From Stenotrophomonas maltophilia (lineage in GTDB: Bacteria > Pseudomonadota > Gammaproteobacteria > Xanthomonadales > Xanthomonadaceae), in contig NZ_CP015612.1 in the NCBI RefSeq assembly GCF_002138415.1, positions 3,946,001-4,010,000 of the forward strand: a stretch of 64,000 nucleotides of DNA, in the 5' to 3' direction. Both the position numbers and the translations under genes were made by a program. Of the stretch, positions 54,913-62,080 are shown one piece after another; the stretch's first letter is position 1, and each line of letters begins with the position of its first letter. Under the pieces are notes generated by a model that made no database searches, was not told the origin of the DNA, and saw only the letters and a program-made list of their open reading frames with translations.

Positions 54913-55809
54913 TCAGGGATGGTCCAGCGGCTTCGGCGGCTCCTGCCGGTTCACCCGCTCACGATGCAGCAGGTACAGGCCCGAGGCGACGATGATCGCC
55001 GCACCCACCCAGGTATAGCTGTCCGGCAACTGGCCCCAGAAGGCCAGATCCCAGCCGATCACCCAGACCAGGCCGCTGTACTCCAGCGGCGCGATCATCG
55101 AGGCCTCGCCCAGCTGGAAGGCCTTGGTCAGGGCGATCTGACCGAGCGCCCCGGCCAGACCCATGCCGGCGATAAGCGGTGCGTGTGCCAGCCGCAGCGG
55201 TACCCAGCCGGGCATGGCCAGCAGGCCGGCGCCGATGGCCATGATCACCAGGAACCAGACCACCATCGACTGCGACGTATCGGTGCGGGTCAGCAGGCTG
55301 ACCGTGATCGCCGCCACGGCATAGGCCGTTGCCGCCGCCAGCACCATCAGGCCGGGCACCGAAATGAAGCCGTCCACACCCGGCCGCAGCACCACCAGCA
55401 CGCCCACCAGGCCGATGCCGATGGCGACCCAGCGCCGCGGCCCGACGCGCTCGCCCAGCAACGGCACCGACAGCGCGGCGATCAGCAGTGGGGCAACAAA
55501 ATAGATGGTGTAGGCGGTGGATAGCGGCAGATCGCGCAGGGCGAACACGAAGCAGCCGATCATCGCCATGCCCAGCCCGCCACGCAGCAGGTGCAGGCCC
55601 CAGCGGCGCGGGATCAGCGAGCGCGGGCCGGCGCTGACCAGCACCCAGACCAGCACGAACGGCAACGAGGCCGCGCCACGCAGGAAAGTCACTTCCAGCG
55701 TGGGATAGCTGGCCGACAGCTGCTTCATGCCGGCGTCCATCAGCGAGAAACAGGCCACCGCAGCGACCATCCAGGCCACCGCGCGCGAAGGGGAGCGTTG
55801 CAGGTTCAT
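54913..55809 (-). CDS. EamA/DMT-family transporter
   Basis: 298 residues with ten membrane helices in two EamA repeats (about 10-145 and 155-285); typical Gly-containing helices, e.g. LLRGGLGMAMIGCFVFALRD and ALGQIALTKAFQLGEASMIA. Drug/metabolite exporter superfamily; substrate (amino acid, metabolite) unknown. It has a short positively charged N-terminus. Single gene between repeats. Confidence 0.88.
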   Translation of the reverse strand: MNLQRSPSRAVAWMVAAVACFSLMDAGMKQLSASYPTLEVTFLRGAASLPFVLVWVLVSAGPRSLIPRRWGLHLLRGGLGMAMIGCFVFALRDLPLSTAYTIYFVAPLLIAALSVPLLGERVGPRRWVAIGIGLVGVLVVLRPGVDGFISVPGLMVLAAATAYAVAAITVSLLTRTDTSQSMVVWFLVIMAIGAGLLAMPGWVPLRLAHAPLIAGMGLAGALGQIALTKAFQLGEASMIAPLEYSGLVWVIGWDLAFWGQLPDSYTWVGAAIIVASGLYLLHRERVNRQEPPKPLDHP

Positions 55810-55836
55810 GGCTCATTATCGCCGACCGCACCGGAT

Positions 55837-55932
55837 TGTAGAGTCCAGCCATGCTCGACTGCTCTTCACAAAGCAGCCGAGCATGGCTCGGCTCTACAGA
55901 AGGGCGGGAGTCGAGCATGGCTCGACTCTACA
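55837..55932. repeat. cluster of three GTAGAGCCGAGC palindromic units, including an intact IS110-type target
   Basis: Units at 55837-55859, 55875-55899 and 55911-55932. The middle one, AGCCGAGCATGG-CT-CGGCTCTACAG, equals the rejoined flanks of the IS110 element exactly. Confidence 0.88.
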
Positions 55933-55995
55933 GAACGCGGGCATGCGGGCCGGCGCGATAGAATGAGCGCTACTGAATTCTGCGGAGCACCGCCC

Positions 55996-56478
55996 ATGCC
56001 TTCCTTCGACGTCGTGTCCGAAGTCGACACCCACGAGCTGACCAACGCCATCGACCAGGCCAACCGCGAACTGGCCACCCGCTTCGACTTCAAGGGCGTG
56101 GACGCCAAGTTCGAGCGAGATGGCGATGTCATCAACCAGACGGCGCCGACCGAGTTCCAGCTCAAGCAGATGAACGACATCCTGCGTGCCCGCCTGGCCG
56201 CGCGCGGCATCGACGTGCTCAGCCTGGAGTTCGGCGACATCGAGACCAACCTGGCCCAGGCCCGGCAGAAGATCACCGTCAAGCAGGGCATCGAGCAGAA
56301 GATTGCCAAGAAGATCGCGGCGGCACTGAAGGACGCCAAGCTGAAGGTGGAAAGCCAGATCAACGGCGACAAGCTGCGCGTGCAGGGCAAGAAGCGCGAC
56401 GACCTGCAGGACGCCATTGCCGTACTCAAGGCCGGCAAGTTCGAGCTGCCGCTGCAGTTCAACAACTTCCGCGACTGA
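55996..56478 (+). CDS. YajQ-family cyclic di-GMP-binding protein
   Basis: 160 residues. MPSFDVVSEVDTHELTNAID and the KKIAAALKDAKLKVESQING, LQFNNFRD segments define YajQ/UPF0234. The Xanthomonas and Stenotrophomonas orthologues bind cyclic di-GMP and control virulence and biofilm genes through a LysR-type partner. Start 55996. Single gene preceded by repeats. Confidence 0.94.
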   Translation: MPSFDVVSEVDTHELTNAIDQANRELATRFDFKGVDAKFERDGDVINQTAPTEFQLKQMNDILRARLAARGIDVLSLEFGDIETNLAQARQKITVKQGIEQKIAKKIAAALKDAKLKVESQINGDKLRVQGKKRDDLQDAIAVLKAGKFELPLQFNNFRD

Positions 56479-56513
56479 GGCATCCGCCGGGCCATGCCCG
56501 GTGGACTACGCGG

Positions 56514-57611
56514 TCAATCGCGCAGCAGCTTGTACAGCGTGGTGCGCGAGATACCCAGCTGGCGTGCGGCCAGACTGAGATTGCCGTCTGCGGCCTGTAC
56601 CGCACGGCGTGCCGCCTCGCGCTGCTGTTCACGCAGCTGCGGCGCACCCGGGTTTGTCGGCGCACTCTGCTGCGCGCCGCGCCGCAATGCACCTCGCGGT
56701 GCCTGCAGATGCTGCAGGTAGACCGCGCTGCCCTCGCCCAGCCGGACCCGATGCGCTGCGCCCGGTTGCAGCAGGCGACGCCGTTGCGCCGCACTGGCGC
56801 CAGCAAACAGCGCCTCAAGATCCAGCAGCGGCAATGGCCCCCGCCGTGGCAGGCCCAGCAGGCGCCGTGCAACACGGTTGGCTGCACGCAGCTGGCCATC
56901 CTCCTGCACCGCCAGCAGTCCCTGCAGCGGTGACGCCAGCCAGCGCGGATCATGTTGCACGGCGAGCAGGTGCACGTCGGTGAGGCTGTGGAACAAGCGA
57001 TTTTCGCTGGCCAGCGCAGCCTGCCGGAAATAGCCCTGCAGCAGGGCGGGATCGCGCTCGCCAAGACCGGTGATATCGATCACCCCGCAGACCCGACCGT
57101 CGAGGTCGTGCAGTGGCTCGCTCAGGCAGAACACCGGCGCGAACCGCTGCAGGTAATGTTCATTGCCGCGCACCAGTGCCGGCACATCGTCGGCCAGACT
57201 GACCGCTGGCGCGGTGGTGCCGATCTCCGTCTCGCCCAGCTGTCGCCCGACCTGGATCGGCCGCAGCAAGGGAGCATCTTCCAGGCCATGGGCCTGCTGC
57301 GCGATCACCATGCCGTCGCGGTTGGCGCAGAACATCGTCCAGCCACGCCCACCGAAGGCCGCCCACAGCTGTTCCAGCTCCGGCTTCGCGCAGCGCGCCA
57401 GGCGTCGGTCATCGGGATGGGACAGATGGCGGCCATCGCCCAGCAGCGGCCGATAGTCCGGCTCCTGCCCCGGCTGCAGGCCCGCCGCGCGCGAACGCAG
57501 CCATGACTGCTGCAGCGGCAGCGGCAACACGTCCAATGAGCGCGCATCGCCCTCGGCGAAAGCGGCACGTGCCGCCACCAGTTGTTGCTGCCCGACTGTC
57601 GTGGCCATCAT
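56514..57611 (-). CDS. AcoR-like regulator: GAF and Fis-type HTH, without AAA+ domain
   Basis: 365 residues. N-terminal GAF/PAS-like sensor region similar to AcoR (YRPLLGDGRHLSHPDDRRLA; GWTMFCANRDGMVIAQQAHG; GETEIGTTAPAVSLADDVPA), then a PAS-like stretch (QGLLAVQEDGQLRAANRVAR) and a C-terminal Fis helix-turn-helix (GNLSLAARQLGISRTTLYKL). The central sigma-54 AAA+ domain (Walker A, GAFTGA loop) of AcoR is entirely absent; therefore it cannot activate sigma-54 promoters by the usual mechanism. It adjoins dehydrogenases for an alcohol and an aldehyde, the probable targets. Start 57611 (MMATTVGQQQ). Confidence 0.85.
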   Translation of the reverse strand: MMATTVGQQQLVAARAAFAEGDARSLDVLPLPLQQSWLRSRAAGLQPGQEPDYRPLLGDGRHLSHPDDRRLARCAKPELEQLWAAFGGRGWTMFCANRDGMVIAQQAHGLEDAPLLRPIQVGRQLGETEIGTTAPAVSLADDVPALVRGNEHYLQRFAPVFCLSEPLHDLDGRVCGVIDITGLGERDPALLQGYFRQAALASENRLFHSLTDVHLLAVQHDPRWLASPLQGLLAVQEDGQLRAANRVARRLLGLPRRGPLPLLDLEALFAGASAAQRRRLLQPGAAHRVRLGEGSAVYLQHLQAPRGALRRGAQQSAPTNPGAPQLREQQREAARRAVQAADGNLSLAARQLGISRTTLYKLLRD

Positions 57612-57691
57612 GGACGCAGCGTACACCCGTCGGCGGCAACGCCCCGTTACGTTCCGACAACGGAATGTTCCCGCCAGCGGTTCAAACAAGC

Positions 57692-57753
57692 GGTCAGAGC
57701 CGTTTTACTTTGGAGAACGGCTCCGACCCCGTGCCGACCAACGGTCGGCACCC
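57692..57753. repeat. GTCAGAGCC hairpin and GTGCCGACC stem-loop
   Basis: GGTCAGAGCCGTTTT...GGAGAACGGCTCCGACC at about 57692-57729 and GTGCCGACCAACGGTCGGCA at 57731-57752. Nothing else coding is seen between 57612 and 57869. Confidence 0.75.
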
Positions 57754-57869
57754 AGCAACAGCAACCGGACCCACCCCGCCAACCTCAGGAATCCAGCTTC
57801 TGCTGTTGCTCTGGCGGTTGCCATTGCTTCGGCGGGTGCAGGGCTCGGCCCTGCAAACCCACCCCACCC

Positions 57870-58997
57870 TTACGCCGCGATGCGCAGGACCGGCTTGAGC
57901 GTGATTCCCTTCGTGCTGTCTTCAGCCGCCTGGTTGATCTGTTCCAACGGATAGAACTTCACCAGCTTGTCGAACGGAAAGCGCCCCTGCTGGAACAGGG
58001 TCACCAGCTGCGGAATGAACACCTGCGGCACGCTGTCACCCTCGACGATGCCGCGGATGCTGCGACCACCCAGCAGCAGGTTGTTCACATCGAAACTGGC
58101 GGTGGTGCCCAGCTTCGGCGCACCGACCACGCCCATCATGCCCAGCCCACCCAGCGCCTCGATGCCCGCGGACAACACGTCCGGACGGCCGGTCGATTCC
58201 AGCGCGAAGTCAGCACCACCACCGGTGATCGCGCGCACCGCCTCGATCACATCAGTCTCCCGGCTGTTGACCACGTGGGTGGCTCCGAGCTCCAGCGCAA
58301 GCTGCAGGCGCGAAGGCACCACGTCGATGGCGATGATGGTGGTGGCGCCGGCCACCTTGGCCGCCATCACTGCACTCAGGCCCACCGCACCGGCACCATA
58401 GCTTGCAAAGCTGCTGCCGGACCGCACCTGCAGCGAGTTGAGCACCGCACCGGCACCGGTCTGGATGCCGCACCCCAGCGGGCCCAGCAATTCCAGTGGT
58501 GCGTCATCAGGCACCTTGATCGCGTTGATCTCGCGGGCCAGCGCGTAGGTGGCAAACGAGGACTGGGCGAAGAAGTGATCGTGCAGCGGATGGCCCTGCG
58601 CATCGGTGATGGCGGTATGGCCGTGGCCATCGTCGCCGCCGAAGTTGAGCCCGAAGAAATCCCTGCAATAGGCACCGTGTCCGCCCCGGCAGGGATTGCA
58701 GTGACCGCAGGCGCCGTAGGTCAGTACCACGTGATCCCCCGCCTTGAGGTCGCGCACGTTCGGGCCAACCGCTTCGACGATGCCCGCACCCTCATGGCCG
58801 AGCACCGCCGGCAGCGGCACTGGATAGTACTGATCGCGCACGATCAGGTCGGTGTGGCACAGGCCGGTGGCCACCACCTTCACCAGCACCTCGTCGTCCT
58901 GCGGGCCGCGCAGCGTCGCCTGCTCGATGACGAAGGGCTGCTCCTTGCCGCGTACCACGGCGGCGGTGATCTCACGCGTTGCGTTGTTGTCGTTCAT
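57870..58997 (-). CDS. zinc-dependent alcohol dehydrogenase, aryl/benzyl-alcohol type
   Basis: 375 residues, medium-chain dehydrogenase. Catalytic zinc: Cys47, His68 and a third Cys in LGPLGCGIQTGAG; structural zinc: Cys97, Cys100, Cys103, Cys111. Cofactor fold GAGAVGLSAVMAAKVAGATT. The segment DFFGLNFGG and the overall pattern match XylB-like aryl-alcohol dehydrogenases, which oxidise benzyl alcohols to benzaldehydes. GGAG lies 9 bp upstream of ATG 58997. 17 bp after the aldehyde dehydrogenase gene: one operon. Confidence 0.87.
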   Translation of the reverse strand: MNDNNATREITAAVVRGKEQPFVIEQATLRGPQDDEVLVKVVATGLCHTDLIVRDQYYPVPLPAVLGHEGAGIVEAVGPNVRDLKAGDHVVLTYGACGHCNPCRGGHGAYCRDFFGLNFGGDDGHGHTAITDAQGHPLHDHFFAQSSFATYALAREINAIKVPDDAPLELLGPLGCGIQTGAGAVLNSLQVRSGSSFASYGAGAVGLSAVMAAKVAGATTIIAIDVVPSRLQLALELGATHVVNSRETDVIEAVRAITGGGADFALESTGRPDVLSAGIEALGGLGMMGVVGAPKLGTTASFDVNNLLLGGRSIRGIVEGDSVPQVFIPQLVTLFQQGRFPFDKLVKFYPLEQINQAAEDSTKGITLKPVLRIAA

Positions 58998-59014
58998 CGT
59001 GATGGCTCCTTCGA

Positions 59015-60481
59015 TCAGATCGGGTAAGCGGGCGCTTCGCCCTTGACGGTCAACCACTGCCACTGGGTGAACTCCTCGCCGTTGGCGGGGCCACCGATGC
59101 TGGTGCCGTTGCCGGATGCACCGACGCCGCCGAAGGGATTGATCACTTCGTCGTTCACCGTCTGGTCGTTGATGTGCAGCAGGCCGGTGCGCAGGCGCTC
59201 GCCGATCTTCAGCGCGCGGCCGACGTTGCTGGACACGATCGCCATCGACAGCCCGTACTCGCTGTCGTTGGCCAGGCGCACGGCTTCGTCGTCATCGTCG
59301 AACGGCACCACCACCGCCACCGGCGCGAAGATTTCCTCGCTGAAGGCCGGATTGTCGGCCGCAACATTGCCGAGCACGGTGGGTGCGAAGAACAGGTCCC
59401 GATGCGTGCCTCCCGCTTCCAGCGTGGCACCGGCCTGCACGGCCTGCTCGACCACGCGTACGGCATGGTCGCGCTGGCCGGCATTGATCAGCGGGCCGAT
59501 CGCCACGTCCTCACGTGCCGGGTCGCCCACCTTCAGCGCGTTGGCCTTGGCCACCAGTTTCTGCAGGAACGTGTCGTGGATCTTCCGGTGCACCAGCACG
59601 CGGCCGGTCGCCATGCAGATCTGGCCCTGGTGCAGGTAGACGCCCCACGCGGTGTTGGCCACTGCCAGGTCCAGGTCTGCATCATCAAGGATGATCAACG
59701 AATTCTTGCCGCCCAGTTCCAGCGAGACCTTCTTCAGATGCCTGCCGGCCGCCTCTCCGACCTTGCGGCCAGCGGCGGTGGAACCGGTGAACTGGATCAT
59801 CGCCACGTGCGGGTCACTGGTCAGTGCGGCCCCAGCCGCGCCATCGCCGGGCAGCACGTGCAGCACGCCTGCCGGCAGGCCCGCCTGCTCGAACAAGCGT
59901 GCGATCACCGCGCCGCCACATACCGCCGTACGCGGGTCCGGCTTGAGGACCACGGCGTTGCCCAGCGCAATCGCCGGGGCCACCGCGCGCATCGCCAGGT
60001 AGAGCGGGAAATTGAACGGCGAGATGACCCCGACCACGCCCAGCGGGCGGCGCCGCGCCAGGTTCAGCTTGCCCGGTTCGGATGGCAGAATCTCACCCGT
60101 GCTGCGCGACGGCAGCGCCGCAGCTTCATGCAGTGCCTTGATGGTCACCTTGGCTTCGAAGCCGGCCTTCAGGCGGGTCGAACCGCTTTCGCGCACCAGC
60201 CACTCGACCAGGGTGTCGATGTTTTCTTCGGCCAGACGCGCAGTTTTGCGCAGCACGTCGGCACGCTGTTCATAGGGCGCCGCCGCCCACGCCTGCTGGG
60301 CCTGCGCGGCGGCGGCGGACGAACGCGCGACCTGCGCCGGGTCGGCCAGGCCGATCTCGCCGAGCTGCTGGCCGGTGGCCGGTTCAATCACCGGGTGCCG
60401 TTGTGGGGCAGCCTGCCAGTGGCCATCAAAGAAGGCGCCGGCCCAGAGGGCGTCCGGCAGCCACGGGGAAGATGCAGTCAT
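59015..60481 (-). CDS. benzaldehyde-dehydrogenase-type aldehyde dehydrogenase
   Basis: 488 residues. ALDH catalytic set: Asn156 (SPFNFP), Glu255 (SLELGGKN), Cys289 (GQICMATG). Glycine motif FTGSTAAGRKVG. Similar to XylC/benzaldehyde and vanillin-type dehydrogenases. It would oxidise the product of the co-transcribed alcohol dehydrogenase to the acid. First gene of the pair; start 60481, preceded by an AGGAGG-like site (CAGGAGGACACCC). Confidence 0.87.
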   Translation of the reverse strand: MTASSPWLPDALWAGAFFDGHWQAAPQRHPVIEPATGQQLGEIGLADPAQVARSSAAAAQAQQAWAAAPYEQRADVLRKTARLAEENIDTLVEWLVRESGSTRLKAGFEAKVTIKALHEAAALPSRSTGEILPSEPGKLNLARRRPLGVVGVISPFNFPLYLAMRAVAPAIALGNAVVLKPDPRTAVCGGAVIARLFEQAGLPAGVLHVLPGDGAAGAALTSDPHVAMIQFTGSTAAGRKVGEAAGRHLKKVSLELGGKNSLIILDDADLDLAVANTAWGVYLHQGQICMATGRVLVHRKIHDTFLQKLVAKANALKVGDPAREDVAIGPLINAGQRDHAVRVVEQAVQAGATLEAGGTHRDLFFAPTVLGNVAADNPAFSEEIFAPVAVVVPFDDDDEAVRLANDSEYGLSMAIVSSNVGRALKIGERLRTGLLHINDQTVNDEVINPFGGVGASGNGTSIGGPANGEEFTQWQWLTVKGEAPAYPI

Positions 60482-60594
60482 GGGTGTCCTCCTGTGTCGT
60501 GCATCCATTCCACGCCCGTCGCCCCGGGCTGGCAATCGGCCATCCATCGGTAGCGCGCAACGGATTGAATCGTCAGGGATTTCCAGCTTCGCCA

Positions 60595-60620
60595 CTGTCC
60601 AGTTCCTGCACAGTGGACAG
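60595..60620. promoter_or_regulatory. inverted repeat upstream of the aldehyde dehydrogenase operon
   Basis: CTGTCCA and TGGACAG, 12 bp apart, in the divergent region between the dehydrogenase operon and the DUF1415 gene. A possible operator for the neighbouring Fis-type regulator; no other evidence. Confidence 0.35.
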
Positions 60621-60674
60621 CGCAGCACCGGCACACTGCCTACAATGGCGGCCCCGCCAGCCGACGTGCCCGCC

Positions 60675-61241
60675 ATGACCGATTCCCACCTGCCCACCGA
60701 TGACCCGATCGCCGCCACCCGCCTGTGGCTGGAGCGCATCGTCATCGGCCTGAACCTGTGCCCGTTCGCCAAGGCGGTGTACGTGAAGGACCAGGTCCGC
60801 ATCGTGCTCAGCGATGCGACCACGCCGGAAGCGCTGGTTGAACAGCTGGCCGAGGAGCTGGTGCTGCTGCGCGATACCCCGGCCGAGCAGATCGACACCA
60901 CGCTGATCGTGCATCCGCAGGTGCTGACCGATTTCCTCGACTACAACGATTTCCTCGACAACGCCGACGCGGCCATCGAAGCGCTGGACCTGCAGGGCAT
61001 CCTGCAGGTGGCCAGCTTCCATCCGGACTACCAGTTCGATGGCGTGGCCGCAGACGATGCCAGCAACTACACCAACCGCGCGCCCTTCCCCACCCTGCAC
61101 CTGCTGCGCGAAGACAGCGTGGCGCGCGCGGTGGATGTCTATCCGGACCCGGACGTGATCGTCGAGCGCAACATCCAGACCCTGGACCGCATCGGTGTGG
61201 ACGGCTGGCACCGTCGCCTGCGCGGCGAAGACCTGACGTGA
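60675..61241 (+). CDS. DUF1415 family protein
   Basis: 188 residues, cytosolic. LERIVIGLNLCPFAKAVYVK contains the conserved Cys; SFHPDYQFDGVAADDASNYT and NRAPFPTLHLLRED are the DUF1415 signatures. Function unknown. The stop overlaps the start of the SDR gene by 4 bp, so they form an operon. Confidence 0.9.
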   Translation: MTDSHLPTDDPIAATRLWLERIVIGLNLCPFAKAVYVKDQVRIVLSDATTPEALVEQLAEELVLLRDTPAEQIDTTLIVHPQVLTDFLDYNDFLDNADAAIEALDLQGILQVASFHPDYQFDGVAADDASNYTNRAPFPTLHLLREDSVARAVDVYPDPDVIVERNIQTLDRIGVDGWHRRLRGEDLT

Positions 61242-62041
61242 GCACGGTGCCGCCGATTGCCGCATGGCCGGCCGCGCCGCTGTCGGGCAAGGTCGTGCTG
61301 GTCACCGGCGGTGCCAACGGCATCGGCCGCGGTATTGCCCAGGCCGTACTTGGTGCCGGTGGACGCGTGCTGATCGGCGATCTGGACGTCGAAGCCGGCC
61401 AGGCCTGTCTGGACGAATGGCAGCGCGGTGAGGATGCCGCGTTCCAGCGCCTGGACATCACCGACGAAGCCAGCGTGCGCGACTTCATCGCCGTGGCCCA
61501 GCAGCGTTTCGGCCGCATCGACGGGCTGGTCAACAACGCGGGGATCGCCGGCCCGCACGGCACGCTGCTGCAGGACATGGACTGGGACGAGTGGCAGCGC
61601 CGGCTGTCCTCGCTGCACGGCGCCTTCCTGTGCAGCAAGCACGCGCTGCCAGCGCTGACCGCCAGCACTGCGGGCGCGATCATCAACATCGCCTCCACCC
61701 GCGCCTGGCAATCCGAAGCGCACAGCGAGGCCTATGCAGCGGCCAAGGGCGGGCTGGTGGCCTTCACCCATGCGCTGGCGATCAGCAGCGGCCCGGCGGT
61801 GCGGGTGAACAGCATCAGTCCCGGCTGGATCGGCACCACTGCGTGGCGGGCACCCTCACGGCGCCATGCGCCGGAATACTCGACCATCGACCACGCACAG
61901 CATCCGGTCGGCCGGGTCGGCCGCCCCGAAGACATCGGTGCACTGGCGGTGTACCTGCTGTCGTCGCTGTCCGGTTTCACCACCGGCCAGGACTTCATCG
62001 TGGACGGCGGCATGACCCGGAAGATGATCTACGCCGAATAG
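61238..62041 (+). CDS. short-chain dehydrogenase/reductase
   Basis: 267 residues, classical SDR. Cofactor motif VTGGANGIGRGIAQAVL, NNAG, catalytic Ser in INIASTRAWQ and Tyr/Lys in EAYAAAKGGLVAF. C-terminal SGFTTGQDFIVDGGMTRKM. The Asp in IGDLDVEAG favours NAD over NADP. Substrate unknown. Second gene of the DUF1415 operon. Confidence 0.9.
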   Translation: MSTVPPIAAWPAAPLSGKVVLVTGGANGIGRGIAQAVLGAGGRVLIGDLDVEAGQACLDEWQRGEDAAFQRLDITDEASVRDFIAVAQQRFGRIDGLVNNAGIAGPHGTLLQDMDWDEWQRRLSSLHGAFLCSKHALPALTASTAGAIINIASTRAWQSEAHSEAYAAAKGGLVAFTHALAISSGPAVRVNSISPGWIGTTAWRAPSRRHAPEYSTIDHAQHPVGRVGRPEDIGALAVYLLSSLSGFTTGQDFIVDGGMTRKMIYAE

Positions 62042-62044
62042 AAA

Positions 62045-62070
62045 AAGGTGCCAACCAAGGTTGGCACCCA
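62045..62070. repeat. GGTGCCAACCAAGGTTGGCA stem-loop
   Basis: Single unit at the junction of the convergent SDR and oligopeptidase genes. Preceded by AAAAA, it may also end transcription. Confidence 0.75.
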
Positions 62071-62080
62071 CCACAACGGT

